A DNA stretch of 64,000 nt from Flavobacterium sp. Leaf82 (GCF_001422725.1 NZ_LMMA01000008.1:31796-95795), one strand, 5' to 3'. Numbered from the stretch's first letter, positions 37,022 through 46,826 are shown. Translations and numbers: made by a program. Notes: generated from the sequence alone by a model not told the origin.

Positions 37022-38239
37022 TTATTTAAGATGTAAGTCATAAGCTCCTGCTACTTCTGTAGAAACTTCTCCCAGCCAACCGGCTTCCTGATTGATTGCT
37101 GTATAAATTTTAATGAAATCTATTCCGGGAAGTTTTACATAATTTCCGTTTTTATCCACAGCCCACGAAATATCAATGTTCGAAGCTTCGTCATTATTAG
37201 GGGCATTATCTGCGTAACCAAAATCGAAGGATTTACCTACCCAATAATTTCCTGTGCCGCTCTGATCATAAAAATTGTCCTGAATTCTAGTTCCTTTCAA
37301 AGTATAAGATGCTTCCGCAATCCAGAGCGGATAATAACTTTGTTCGTGAAACGCATTTTTTGATTTATATCCTGTATTACCCAGATTATCCTGCCACTTT
37401 ACATATTCTTTGTCCATTTGCCAGAATTCCTCGCCTGTAACGGCTTCTTTATTGGGATCTGGTTTTATATAAGTTATACTGTAATTTTTTAGGGTTGTAC
37501 TTTTAAAATATTCACTTCCTGCAATTTCATACCATTCGTCATCGTCGGGCTTTCCGTTTTTATTTTTGTCGTAAGCCACTACAATAATTCCGGCTTCACA
37601 AGATCCTGAACGGGCTTCATTGGCTTCGCTTCCCCAAAATGCATTTCCTAAAACCTTAAAATCACGTCCATTCATATTAGGGATTGTGTGATCAAAACCC
37701 AATACAACATATCCGCCAAAACCGCCTAAGGAAACCATACTGGTATTTGAACCAACGAGGGCTTTTTTTGCTGCACTGATAAGATTGGCTTCTGTGTTTC
37801 CGGCTACATACTGCGGAATTTCGTTTGTAAACTGCCCAATTGCCGGACGAAAATCCAGAACATTTGCTATGTATTTACTGTAAGTTCCTGCTTCTTTAGT
37901 AACATTAATAACTGTAGTATAAGTTTTTACCACGCCATTAATTTCTACTTTTAGAGTCAGTGGATAATTTTTTTGATACGGACTAATAAAATCCAATTGT
38001 GCATTTTGCGAAATAACAGAATCATTAACGCTCCAGGTTACCTGAGAATTTGTGCCCAGATTCGGGACAATATTCAGCACCTTGAATCGGTCGATTGTAT
38101 AAGATTCTTTTAGTATTTCTACAGGCGGTTCAATTAACAAATCTTCTTCCTTATCTGTTCCGCAGGCAATAAATTGCAGTAGAAAAATGGATAGTAAGGA
38201 GAATTTTAAAATTTTGAAAGAGTGTATTTTCATATTCAT
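37022..38239 (-). CDS. Surface lipoprotein of the B12-uptake locus
   Basis: This 405-residue lipoprotein (lipobox LLQFIAC) has an N-terminal PKD-like or Ig-like domain (about 35-115) and a larger C-terminal domain marked by VVLGFDHTIPNMNGRDFKVLGNAFWGSEANEARSGSCEAGIIVV, KNGKPDDDEWYEIAGSEY and NIDISWAVD. Proteins of this type annotated only as 'cell surface protein' accompany BtuB/BtuG genes in Bacteroidota. It lies between the BtuG-like gene (18 bases) and the DUF5074-like gene in one operon, so it is probably a further surface cobalamin-binding component. That function is inferred from the locus. Confidence 0.82.
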   Translation of the reverse strand: MNMKIHSFKILKFSLLSIFLLQFIACGTDKEEDLLIEPPVEILKESYTIDRFKVLNIVPNLGTNSQVTWSVNDSVISQNAQLDFISPYQKNYPLTLKVEINGVVKTYTTVINVTKEAGTYSKYIANVLDFRPAIGQFTNEIPQYVAGNTEANLISAAKKALVGSNTSMVSLGGFGGYVVLGFDHTIPNMNGRDFKVLGNAFWGSEANEARSGSCEAGIIVVAYDKNKNGKPDDDEWYEIAGSEYFKSTTLKNYSITYIKPDPNKEAVTGEEFWQMDKEYVKWQDNLGNTGYKSKNAFHEQSYYPLWIAEASYTLKGTRIQDNFYDQSGTGNYWVGKSFDFGYADNAPNNDEASNIDISWAVDKNGNYVKLPGIDFIKIYTAINQEAGWLGEVSTEVAGAYDLHLK

Positions 38240-38257
38240 AAATTTATTTTTGTTCTT

Positions 38258-39403
38258 TTATTTTTTAGTTATAAAAGCAATATGGGCAGGAATATTTCCT
38301 GCAGTGGTTTTCCATTTTAATTTACCTTCGGGCGTAAAGCAATAGATATAGCCTGTTACAACATAATTCTGGGCATCTGTGATATATATTTCTTTTGTTT
38401 CCGGATTTACCTGAAGTCCGTACGGAATCATGATTTGCTTGTCTGTACCGTCTGTAATGACTTTATCGCTGATTATTTTCTTGGTTTTTGTATCAAGTAT
38501 TCCGTAGGTTACTTTATTACTATTTGTGAGGTAACTCCACGATACACTGTAGAAATAGAGTAAATCGTCTACGAGGCACATTCCGGAAACGGGAATATCG
38601 AGCTGTAGTTTTTTCTCTTGTGTTTTAGAATCAATCACAAAAAGATTAGAAGGTACTGTATAGTAATCGCCTCTTGAACTCACATAAATATCGCCTCGAC
38701 TGTCGATTTGCATACTCGAAAGATTTATACCAACATCGATTTTTTTTGTTTCGGTAAAAGTTTCAAGATCAATTACAGATACGGTTCTGTCGTAATTAGG
38801 AACTCTGTATCCACCGGAATTTGCTACAAAGAGTTTTCCATCGTGTACGACCATTTGCTCGGGCTGATATCCAACGGTTACTTTTCGTTTTATTTCTAAT
38901 GATGTGGTATCAATCTCTGCCACAAAACCAATCTCTGCATTAGGATTAATCGCTACAGGACCAGAATAAGAACTTATATAGGCTTTGTTTTTATAAAAAG
39001 CTACGTAACGACAATTGGGAATGTCTATTTTTTTGATTCGTTTTGCAGACCATTTATCAATTATTTCGACTTTATTAGAACAATTAATTACGGCATAAAC
39101 CTTGTTGCCGTATATTTTTATATCGTTGCCTACATCTCCTAATTCTTTTACCACTTCAGGATTCCGTTCCGAATAAATATCTGTCGTGTAATTTCCTGTT
39201 CTGTAATTAAACACGTCGATACTCGCGCGGTTCATACCCATATTGCCTTCGTTTAGCAAATAAAAACCTTCTATATTGCCATCTCCTCTTGGTGCAGCAA
39301 CGCTTATGTCTGAAGATGGAAAAATGGTTTCTTCTTCCCTGCAGGAAACAAAAGCGATCGCTATAAATAAGCTCAGGAATAATTTTGTGGTTCTCTTTTT
39401 CAT
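38258..39403 (-). CDS. BtuG-like beta-propeller surface lipoprotein
   Basis: This 381-residue lipoprotein (signal with lipobox AFVSC) is a YncE/DUF5074-type beta-propeller. Blades are recognisable by repeats such as VGNDIKIYGNKVYAVINCSNKVEIIDK, YVAFYKNKAYISSYSGPV and MVVHDGKLFVANSGG. In Bacteroides, BtuG proteins of this fold cap BtuB on the cell surface and bind B12 tightly. Here the start codon overlaps the stop of the BtuB-like receptor gene (ATGA), so the two are translationally coupled, which fits a receptor-lid pair. Confidence 0.85.
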   Translation of the reverse strand: MKKRTTKLFLSLFIAIAFVSCREEETIFPSSDISVAAPRGDGNIEGFYLLNEGNMGMNRASIDVFNYRTGNYTTDIYSERNPEVVKELGDVGNDIKIYGNKVYAVINCSNKVEIIDKWSAKRIKKIDIPNCRYVAFYKNKAYISSYSGPVAINPNAEIGFVAEIDTTSLEIKRKVTVGYQPEQMVVHDGKLFVANSGGYRVPNYDRTVSVIDLETFTETKKIDVGINLSSMQIDSRGDIYVSSRGDYYTVPSNLFVIDSKTQEKKLQLDIPVSGMCLVDDLLYFYSVSWSYLTNSNKVTYGILDTKTKKIISDKVITDGTDKQIMIPYGLQVNPETKEIYITDAQNYVVTGYIYCFTPEGKLKWKTTAGNIPAHIAFITKK

Positions 39404-41448
39404 AGCTCAATACTGATTATAAATTTTAGCGTACGACCTGGCATTGGATAATTGTAAATGACTTCGTATTGCTGATTGAGTGCGTTGTTAAGTTCAATCG
39501 CGCCTTTCATTTTATAATGCTCAAAGGCAAACGATTTTTGTATCGCTACGTCATGTGTGTACCAAGGCTGTACTTCGTTGACTTTTATATTATTGACATT
39601 ACCATTATATCGTTTGCCTACATAAACAAAACTGTAGTTAAAATTCCAGGTTTTGTAATCGGCATTAAGAATTCCGGATCCGCTATGCCATGGCGTATAC
39701 GGAATCTGGTCTCCGTAAGAGGATAATTCGAGACCGGCAAATTTGGTATAATCCCTACTTTCAGAGTAGGTATAAGTAAGATTCGTTGTCAGGTTTACGT
39801 TGTCAATATGCATTCCCATATTAAGCACGGTTTCTATTCCTTTTCCTTTTACCTGCCCAATATTGGTCATCATCCATCGAAACAAATTTCCTGTTGGCGC
39901 CGCTACAATTTTATCTTTTGTATTGGTATAATACCCATCGACCTGAAAGGATATTTTATCAAAGAAGTTTTTTTCTGTCAGAATATTATAAGTAAAACCT
40001 ACATCGTACTGGTTCATATATTCTGGTCTTAAAGTACTTGAACCAACCATTGTATAGTATAAATCATTAAAAGTTGGCATTCTAAAAATACGTTTTGCAA
40101 ACGCTCTTACATTAAAATCATATGCTTTAAAAGGGGTATATCCTAAAAATAATGCAGGAGTAAATTCGGTTTTATCCGGCGCTTTGGCATTGTATCGCAC
40201 TTCTTCCTGAACGTGAGTTCCTACAACACTTCCCAAAGCTTTAAAGGCACCCGATCTATAAGAACTTGCCAAAGAAAATAAGGCAGTATATCGCTCCGGA
40301 AATGAGAATTGGGTTTGGATTCCTCTTCGGGTTGCATTTAATCTGTTGTATTGAAAATCTGTAGACAGCGAAATATCCCAAGTGGGTAATATACTGTACA
40401 TATTAACGGCTGAAACATAATATTCCTGCTGGAAATAACTATCATCAGATTGTGCGCCTTCGGTAACAATTTCTCCTAATATATTGGTTGTATCTCTGGC
40501 TACATAATGGGTATAATCATACGCATATTTTGCTTTTGCCTGAAACTTATATCGTTTCGTAAAATCTTTTATTAAAGTTCCCTGTGCAAAAAAGTTCTTG
40601 TCGTATTGCCTGAAACCGTCAGAAAATTTATTTTCTACAATTGCTCCGGGCGCTCCTCTTTCTGAGTCGTAGTAATATACTTTTGCATCCCACGAACCAT
40701 TATTCATTTTTCCGTAAAGACCGGATTCAAATCTTAGCGCTTCAATATCGCTGTTCATTCTGGTTGCGGTAGTATCATAAGCAACGGTACCATCGAGATT
40801 TTTTCTTTTATATCTAAATTTATATTGACCGTTAGACTTGATATATTCTGAGCTTACACTCAGGCTGACTTTATCGCTCAGTTTTTGTTCTAATCGAAAC
40901 GACGGATCAAAATAATTTATCGACATGGTTTTAAACGTAACCAATAAATTCGTTTTTTTATCGCCAACAAAAACTGGTCTTCTCGTTCTTAAGTAAATCG
41001 TTGATGCTGCCGAAAAATCTTTAGCCGACTGAAAAATTTCACTTTTTTGTCCGTTATACATCGTCAGGGATTCCATATCATCTAAGGAATATTTCCCCAA
41101 ATCCGTAACTCCGTTTTGTGCATTGCCCAGTTGTACACCATCATAAAAAACACCCACATGATGCGTACCCATATTACGAACATCAACGGTTTTAAGACCG
41201 CCAAGTCCACCATAATCCTTAATTTGGGTTCCGGCAAAATACCTCAGGGCGTCAGCAACATTATGGCTGGCTAAATTTTCAAGTAGTTTTCCGGAAAGGC
41301 TTTGTACCGGAATCACTTCCTGATAGGGTTTTCCTTTAAGGATAACTTCTTTTAAAACCCTCAAACTATCATTCGATACTTGCGAATGAATCACAAAAGG
41401 GATAAAAAATATAAAAATAAATAAGAGTAATTTTCTTGTATTATACAT
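39400..41448 (-). CDS. BtuB-like TonB-dependent cobalamin receptor
   Basis: I use the ATG at 41448 (MYNTRKLL), 682 residues; an upstream in-frame codon at 41493 adds 15 residues without a signal pattern. A signal peptide (ending IHSQ) is followed by a TonB-box-like segment (LKEVILKG), a plug (LLENLASHNVADALRYFAG; VDVRNMGTHHVGVFYDGVQLGNAQNG) and a barrel ending in an aromatic-poor LKFIISIEL. Unlike the SusC protein in this window it lacks STN and carboxypeptidase-like domains. The cobalamin riboswitch upstream identifies the probable substrate as vitamin B12 or a related corrinoid. Confidence 0.9.
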   Translation of the reverse strand: MYNTRKLLLFIFIFFIPFVIHSQVSNDSLRVLKEVILKGKPYQEVIPVQSLSGKLLENLASHNVADALRYFAGTQIKDYGGLGGLKTVDVRNMGTHHVGVFYDGVQLGNAQNGVTDLGKYSLDDMESLTMYNGQKSEIFQSAKDFSAASTIYLRTRRPVFVGDKKTNLLVTFKTMSINYFDPSFRLEQKLSDKVSLSVSSEYIKSNGQYKFRYKRKNLDGTVAYDTTATRMNSDIEALRFESGLYGKMNNGSWDAKVYYYDSERGAPGAIVENKFSDGFRQYDKNFFAQGTLIKDFTKRYKFQAKAKYAYDYTHYVARDTTNILGEIVTEGAQSDDSYFQQEYYVSAVNMYSILPTWDISLSTDFQYNRLNATRRGIQTQFSFPERYTALFSLASSYRSGAFKALGSVVGTHVQEEVRYNAKAPDKTEFTPALFLGYTPFKAYDFNVRAFAKRIFRMPTFNDLYYTMVGSSTLRPEYMNQYDVGFTYNILTEKNFFDKISFQVDGYYTNTKDKIVAAPTGNLFRWMMTNIGQVKGKGIETVLNMGMHIDNVNLTTNLTYTYSESRDYTKFAGLELSSYGDQIPYTPWHSGSGILNADYKTWNFNYSFVYVGKRYNGNVNNIKVNEVQPWYTHDVAIQKSFAFEHYKMKGAIELNNALNQQYEVIYNYPMPGRTLKFIISIEL

Positions 41449-41572
41449 CACTGATTTAATTAAATAAATTTCGTGGATGTACTTAAAAAGCAAAAAGAGA
41501 GAATCCCGTTATATAATAACAGGTCAATTCTTGTTGTTCAACTTTATTCCACGAAAGTCTCAAACTATGTGA

Positions 41573-41758
41573 TTGTGGCAGGTCTCCTGACTTGTTCCAT
41601 CTTTAAAACAACCTTCTCATTCGCCGCAGCAAACAATGGCATTAGTAACGTTTAAAGACTTATATAGAACTTACAGTAGCGGGTCTGTTCAGGATTTGCA
41701 CCTGATTCCCTTTTAACTGTTACTTTTAAAATTTAAAAAATAACAGACCAAAATCTGG
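41573..41758 (-). promoter_or_regulatory. Cobalamin (AdoCbl-type) riboswitch
   Basis: On the minus strand the conserved core is clear: GGGAATCAGGTGCAAATCC, then GAACAGACCCGCTACTGTAA (about 41678-41712), a variable arm, and the closing AGTCAGGAGACCTGCC (41578-41593). These match the L-box consensus of cobalamin riboswitches. The element ends about 130 bases before the BtuB-like start codon, so B12 should repress the whole uptake operon. Confidence 0.95.
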
Positions 41759-42011
41759 TGCAAAGATATAATTATCTTTAGAAAGAATAAAAGTTATTCT
41801 ATAATATTGTGATTACAGCAATAAAAAGAGAATTATTCTACATAATATGCAAAATGATCTTAACCAGATTTTCGGAATAATTTTGACTGATTGAAAGAAA
41901 ATAAATTTGCTAAAAACCGAACATAATATTTTATTCCTACATGAAAATTTTAGAATAAACGCTCTTAATATTATAACTACTTCTTACATTTAATAAATAA
42001 ATTGCTGTGGT

Positions 42012-43142
42012 ATGAAAACAAATCCGGATGTACTTATTATTGGTGGTGGACTTGCCGGATTAGCCGGAGCTTTGCACTTGTCCCAGAAGGGATTAAAGGT
42101 AACGCTTATCGAAAAATCAAGTTATCCCAGACATAAAGTATGCGGCGAATATGTATCTAATGAAATCCTTTCGTATCTGAATTGGCTTGATGCCGATATT
42201 TCAAAATTAAATCCTACGACTATCTGCAAATTCGAATTTTCGACACGCAACGGGAAACTGGCATCGGCTAATCTTCCGTTGGGAGGTTTTGGTGTCAGCA
42301 GATATGAACTCGATAATTTTTTATACCAAAAAGCAATAGCAAATGGCTGTACAATTATCAATGAAATGGTTAATGCTGTTTCTTTTGATAATGATTTGTT
42401 TAGTATTACAACTTCAAACCAAATTTTATCGGCAAAAATAGTTCTTGGTGCTTATGGCAAACGATCTAATATTGATCAGGTTTTATCGCGTGATTTCTTT
42501 ACTAAAAAATCCCCCTGGTTAGCAGTCAAAGCACATTACAAAGGCAATTTTAATGATGATGTTGTTGCGCTGCATAATTTTGATGGCGGTTATTGTGGTG
42601 TTTCTAAAGTCGAAAATGATATTATAAATATTTGTTACCTGGCAGATTACGCCACTTTTAAGCAATATAAAAATATCGAAGATTATCAGCAAAATGTGCT
42701 GTATAAAAACAAGCATCTTAAAACTGTTTTTGAAAACAGTTCTCTCCTTTTTGATAAACCAATCACAATAAGTCAGATCTCTTTTGATAAAAAGCAACCT
42801 GTAGAAAATCATATTTTAATGATTGGCGACACGGCCGGACTTATTCATCCTTTGTGTGGCAACGGAATGGCGATGGCGATACACAGCGCTAAAATAGCAT
42901 CAGAATTGGTATTGGATTATTATAATGGAAAGATCATATCAAGGGAAGTATTAGAAAAAAAATACGCTCAAAACTGGAAAAAACATTTTGGCAAACGCTT
43001 GTATATGGGACGGCTTTTGGCAAGAGTTTTAAGAAACAAAACCATCACAAATACCTTGATAGCTATTACGGTAGCATTGCCAAAACTGCTTCCTGCAATA
43101 ATTAAACAAACCCATGGTAAACCCATACTAATAAATTCATGA
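42012..43142 (+). CDS. FAD-dependent oxidoreductase (geranylgeranyl-reductase / hydroxylase-like)
   Basis: This 376-residue flavoprotein has the FAD dinucleotide motif GGGLAGLAGALHL near residue 12, followed by YPRHKVCGEYVSNE near 40 (the pattern of geranylgeranyl-reductase-like and PHBH-type enzymes), and the second FAD motif GDTAGLIHPLCGNGMAMAIHSA near 272. It could reduce or hydroxylate a lipid-linked product. Its stop overlaps the start of the methyltransferase gene (ATGA) and the type III polyketide synthase follows. The same three activities are encoded by the Streptomyces srs genes for phenolic lipids, where the flavoprotein hydroxylates the ring. Confidence 0.88.
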   Translation: MKTNPDVLIIGGGLAGLAGALHLSQKGLKVTLIEKSSYPRHKVCGEYVSNEILSYLNWLDADISKLNPTTICKFEFSTRNGKLASANLPLGGFGVSRYELDNFLYQKAIANGCTIINEMVNAVSFDNDLFSITTSNQILSAKIVLGAYGKRSNIDQVLSRDFFTKKSPWLAVKAHYKGNFNDDVVALHNFDGGYCGVSKVENDIINICYLADYATFKQYKNIEDYQQNVLYKNKHLKTVFENSSLLFDKPITISQISFDKKQPVENHILMIGDTAGLIHPLCGNGMAMAIHSAKIASELVLDYYNGKIISREVLEKKYAQNWKKHFGKRLYMGRLLARVLRNKTITNTLIAITVALPKLLPAIIKQTHGKPILINS

Positions 43143-43852
43143 GCATAAACACGAAATACAGAACACAGGAAACGGAGATTATGGATGATTTTTTTCTGCA
43201 GGGAAAAGAATTACAAGATGCTCTTGACAAAATTGCTCACATTAATCAATTATTAGGAGGCAACAAACTCACGCTTCACGGCATAAAAAAATTATTAAAA
43301 AAATCTGATACTTCTAAAACAATCACTATTGCTGATATAGGATGCGGAAATGGCGATATGCTACGAATGATGGCTGATTATGGCAGAAAAAATAATCTTG
43401 ATTTTAAGCTTATTGGTATCGATGCAAATGCTTTTACGATTAATTATGCCAAATCATTATCTGCTGAATATCCTAATATTGAGTATCTGTGTGTAGATAT
43501 TTTTAGTGATAATTTCGACTTTATAAAATATGATATCGTTTTGTGTACGCTGACTTTGCACCATTTTTCTAATGAGCAAATATTAAATATAATTACTACC
43601 TTTAATAACAATGCCGGAATTGGGATTGTCATTAACGATTTGCATCGCAGTAAATTAGCCTATCGTCTCTTTGCCTTAATTTGTGTTGTTTTTAATTTAA
43701 ACAGAATGTCACGCGAAGATGGGCTTGTGTCTATACTAAGAGGATTTAAGAAAAAAGAACTGGAGGATTTCTCTAAAAAACTAAATTTAAAAAACTATAC
43801 CATAAACTGGAAATGGGCTTTTCGTTACCAATGGATAATTGCTAAAACATGA
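43139..43852 (+). CDS. Class I SAM-dependent methyltransferase
   Basis: This 237-residue protein has motif I IADIGCGNGDMLRMM near residue 64, the acidic LIGIDANAFTINYA, and motif IV DIVLCTLTLHHFSNEQI. The C-terminal half includes a hydrophobic stretch (LAYRLFALICVVFNLN) as in UbiE-like and lipid-modifying methyltransferases. It overlaps by four bases with both the flavoprotein gene before it and the polyketide synthase gene after it, so the three are translationally coupled. I infer O- or C-methylation of the polyketide product. Confidence 0.88.
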   Translation: MSINTKYRTQETEIMDDFFLQGKELQDALDKIAHINQLLGGNKLTLHGIKKLLKKSDTSKTITIADIGCGNGDMLRMMADYGRKNNLDFKLIGIDANAFTINYAKSLSAEYPNIEYLCVDIFSDNFDFIKYDIVLCTLTLHHFSNEQILNIITTFNNNAGIGIVINDLHRSKLAYRLFALICVVFNLNRMSREDGLVSILRGFKKKELEDFSKKLNLKNYTINWKWAFRYQWIIAKT

Positions 43853-44901
43853 GTGTAAAAATTATAACTGTTGCCAAGCAACTACCCCAATATTCGCGTG
43901 CAACTGCAGATATACTTCCGTTTCTGGACGGATGGCTGCACGGACAGGAAGAACGCTTTATAAAAAAAGTAAAAAAGATTTTTGAAGGCGCTGCTGTCGA
44001 CAAACGTTACTCAATTATGGATCCGGAAGAAGTTTTTACGGCAACCTCTTTTGAAGATAAAAATGATATTTACAGTCGGGAAATGATCATTTTGGGCGAG
44101 CAGGTATTAGAAAAAGCACTCAAAAAATCAGGTTGGGATCCTCAAACGCTTGACTATATTATTACGGTAAGCTGTACCGGAATTATGATTCCGTCGTTAG
44201 ATGCTTATCTTATCAATAAAATGAAGTTAAGACAGGATATCGTTCGGCTTCCTGTGACCGAAATGGGTTGTGCTGCAGGAATATCCGGTATTATATATGC
44301 TAAAAATTTCCTGAAAGCAAATCCCGGAAAACGTGCCGCGGTTATAGCGGTAGAATCTCCTACGGCAACATTTCAGCTTGATGATTTTTCGATGCCTAAT
44401 ATTGTGAGTGCCGCCATTTTTGGTGATGGAGCTGCTTGTGCGCTTTTATCCTCTTATGAAGAAGATCGTGGACCTGAAATTCTGGATGAAGAAATGTATC
44501 ACTTTTATGATGCGGAACATATGATGGGTTTTAAATTAACGAATAGTGGTTTGCAAATGGTTTTGGATATTGAAGTTCCGGATACTATTGCGTCACATTT
44601 TGGCGATATTATTCATCCGTTTCTGAAAAAAAACAACCTTGAAATTAAAGATATAGATCATATGATATTTCATCCCGGCGGAAAAAAAATAGTCACAACA
44701 GTTGAATCTCTGTTCTCCGGATTAGGTAAAAATATCGATCATACTAAAGAGGTTTTAAAACAATATGGCAATATGTCGAGTGCAACGGTATTATATGTTC
44801 TGGAACGTATTATGGATGGAAATCCAGAATCCGGAGAAAGAGGATTAATGTTAAGTTTTGGTCCGGGATTTTCTGCTCAACGTGTTTTGTTGCAATGGTA
44901 G
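43849..44901 (+). CDS. Type III polyketide synthase (chalcone/stilbene-synthase family)
   Basis: This 350-residue thiolase-fold enzyme carries the type III PKS triad: Cys near residue 140 (EMGCAAGISGI), His near 275 (IFHPGGKKIV) and Asn near 307 (YGNMSSATVLYVLERI). It ends with the family signature LSFGPGFSAQRVLL. Bacterial members extend an acyl starter with malonyl-CoA and fold the product into alkylpyrones, alkylresorcinols or related phenols. The starter is unknown, but fatty-acid-type genes with an acyl carrier protein follow 215 bases downstream. It shares no close similarity in motif order with the FabH at 14061-15110, which lacks the GFGPG-type end. Confidence 0.95.
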   Translation: MSVKIITVAKQLPQYSRATADILPFLDGWLHGQEERFIKKVKKIFEGAAVDKRYSIMDPEEVFTATSFEDKNDIYSREMIILGEQVLEKALKKSGWDPQTLDYIITVSCTGIMIPSLDAYLINKMKLRQDIVRLPVTEMGCAAGISGIIYAKNFLKANPGKRAAVIAVESPTATFQLDDFSMPNIVSAAIFGDGAACALLSSYEEDRGPEILDEEMYHFYDAEHMMGFKLTNSGLQMVLDIEVPDTIASHFGDIIHPFLKKNNLEIKDIDHMIFHPGGKKIVTTVESLFSGLGKNIDHTKEVLKQYGNMSSATVLYVLERIMDGNPESGERGLMLSFGPGFSAQRVLLQW

Positions 44902-44932
44902 TATTTGTGCGTTGATTATTGTTATATAAAAT

Positions 44933-45082
44933 TAGACGCGGATTTTACTGATTCGCTAAACAAAGACGCGGATTAAAACGGATTTAATTCATTTAAAATA
45001 TTGAAATTTTGTTTACTTTAAATCAAGAAAAAAATCCGTTTTTATCCGCGACTTTACGAAGTAAATCCGTTTTATCCGCGTG
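44933..45082. repeat. 150-base palindromic element (ACGCGGAT type)
   Basis: GACGCGGATTAAAACGGATTT (44965-44985) is mirrored by AAATCCGTTTTTATCCGCG, and an outer pair (ACGCGGATTTTAC with GTAAATCCG...ATCCGCGT) repeats the pattern. It is a nested, imperfect inverted repeat without a reading frame. It fills the gap between the polyketide synthase and dehydratase genes. Confidence 0.65.
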
Positions 45083-45116
45083 CAATCAGACACCAACTCA
45101 TTAAACAAAACAAATT

Positions 45117-45554
45117 ATGATTTTAAAAAATATTTTAGCAAAATTACCGTACAGCAAGCCTTTTTTGTTTGTAGATGAATTGTTGCAAGTTGATGAAAAC
45201 AGTGTTACGGGAACTTTTACTTATACCGAAGATCTTGATTTTTACAAAGGTCATTTTAAAGATAATCCGGTAACTCCGGGTGTAATTTTAACCGAAACAA
45301 TGGCGCAAATTGGTATGGTTTGTCTGGGTATTTATTTATTGGGTGACGCTTTTAATAAAGATACAGTTATTGCTTTTACATCAGCAGATATGCAGTTTTT
45401 AAAACCTGTTTATCCTAATGAAAAAGTAACGGTAACTTCTCAGAAATCATTTTTCAGGTTTGGAAAACTGAAGTGTGATGTGATTATGAAAAATGAAGCG
45501 GGACAAGAAGTCTGCAAAGGTATTCTTGCCGGTATGATTACTAATAAATTATGA
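45117..45554 (+). CDS. FabZ-like 3-hydroxyacyl-ACP dehydratase
   Basis: This 145-residue hot-dog-fold protein contains YSKPFLFVDELL and the active-site block YKGHFKDNPVTPGVILTETMAQIG (His near 47, Glu near 61), as in FabZ and FabA. The expected reaction is removal of water from 3-hydroxyacyl-ACP. It overlaps the ketosynthase gene by four bases. Unlike housekeeping FabZ it sits in a cluster with a dedicated carrier protein. Together with the ketosynthase it may build or shorten the acyl primer. No ketoreductase or enoyl reductase is encoded here, so the general fatty-acid enzymes would have to supply those steps. Confidence 0.88.
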   Translation: MILKNILAKLPYSKPFLFVDELLQVDENSVTGTFTYTEDLDFYKGHFKDNPVTPGVILTETMAQIGMVCLGIYLLGDAFNKDTVIAFTSADMQFLKPVYPNEKVTVTSQKSFFRFGKLKCDVIMKNEAGQEVCKGILAGMITNKL

Positions 45555-46825
45555 GTAAGAGAGTTGTCATAACAGGTTTGGGTGTAGCGGCTCCTAACGG
45601 GGTTGGAATTCCTTCGTTTACTGATGCCATAAAAAACGGATTATCAGGAATCAGGCATGATGCCCAATTACAGGAATTACAGTTTTCCTGCCAGATCGCC
45701 GGGCAACCAGAAATTACAGAGGAACTTAAATCCCGATATTTTACAGAACTTGAATTGCGTGGTTTTAATAGTACAGGAATTCTGTACGGTGTTATTGCAG
45801 GAATAGAAGCCTGGAAAAATGCGGGACTGTCTATAGAAAATAATCAGGATCCGGATTGGGACAGCGGAACTATCTTTGGATCCGGAACATCAGGAATTGA
45901 TAAATTTCGCGAAAGCATTTATAAAATCGACGAATTACAAACCCGCAGGTTAGGCAGTACTGTTGTGGCACAAACCATGAATAGCGGCGTAAGTGCTTAT
46001 CTGGGAGGAAAATTAGGACTTGGTAATCAGGTTACTACAAATTCATCTGCTTGTGCAACAGGAACAGAAGCTATTATGATGGCTTATGACCGCATACAAT
46101 CCGGACAGGCAAAAAGAATATTGGCAGGAAGTACCAGTGACAGCGGTCCTTATATCTGGGCTGGTTTTGATGCTTTACGGGTTTGCAGTTCTAAATATAA
46201 TGAAGCTCCCGAAAATGGCTCAAGACCAATGAGTGCAACTGCAGCAGGTTTTGTGCCGGGCAGCGGCGCCGGAGCATTAGTTATAGAAGAATTAGAAAGT
46301 GCCCTGGATCGTGGTGCAACAATTTATGCCGAAATATTAGGCGGAAATGTAAACTCAGGCGGACAACGCGGTAACGGAAGCATGACGGCTCCAAACAGTA
46401 TAGCGGTTCAGCAATGTATTAAAAATGCTATCGCTAATTCAGGGATTTCGGCAAAGGATATCGATGCCATAAACGGACATCTCACGGCAACTACAAAAGA
46501 CAGTCTGGAAATCGAAAACTGGACGAAAGCATTAGACCGAAGCGGAACTGATTTTCCTTATATAAATTCCTTAAAAAGTATGACCGGACATTGCCTTAGT
46601 GCAGCCGGAAGTATCGAAAGTGTAGCAACTGTTTTGCAATTGCAGGAAGGTTTTGTATTTGGTAACATCAATTGCGAGGATATTCATCCGGAAATAACAG
46701 AACTTATAGATTCCTCAAAAATTCCTTTGAAAACTATAGAAACCAAGCTGAATATAATTGCGAAGGCAAGCTTTGGCTTTGGTGATGTAAATGCGTGTAT
46801 AATATTTAAAAAATTTGAAAACTAA
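45551..46825 (+). CDS. KAS II-type beta-ketoacyl-ACP synthase
   Basis: This 424-residue protein has the Cys-His-His triad: NSSACATGTEAIMM near residue 168, NGHLTATTKDSLE near 310 and KSMTGHCLSAAGSIES near 346. The block around the first histidine (GHLTAT rather than HGTST) is unusual and marks it as distinct from housekeeping FabF. The N-terminus VVITGLGVAAPNGVGI is typical. It overlaps the dehydratase gene and is followed by the acyl carrier protein after one base. It probably extends an acyl chain on that carrier for use in the cluster. Confidence 0.9.
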   Translation: MSKRVVITGLGVAAPNGVGIPSFTDAIKNGLSGIRHDAQLQELQFSCQIAGQPEITEELKSRYFTELELRGFNSTGILYGVIAGIEAWKNAGLSIENNQDPDWDSGTIFGSGTSGIDKFRESIYKIDELQTRRLGSTVVAQTMNSGVSAYLGGKLGLGNQVTTNSSACATGTEAIMMAYDRIQSGQAKRILAGSTSDSGPYIWAGFDALRVCSSKYNEAPENGSRPMSATAAGFVPGSGAGALVIEELESALDRGATIYAEILGGNVNSGGQRGNGSMTAPNSIAVQQCIKNAIANSGISAKDIDAINGHLTATTKDSLEIENWTKALDRSGTDFPYINSLKSMTGHCLSAAGSIESVATVLQLQEGFVFGNINCEDIHPEITELIDSSKIPLKTIETKLNIIAKASFGFGDVNACIIFKKFEN

Positions 46826-46826
46826 T

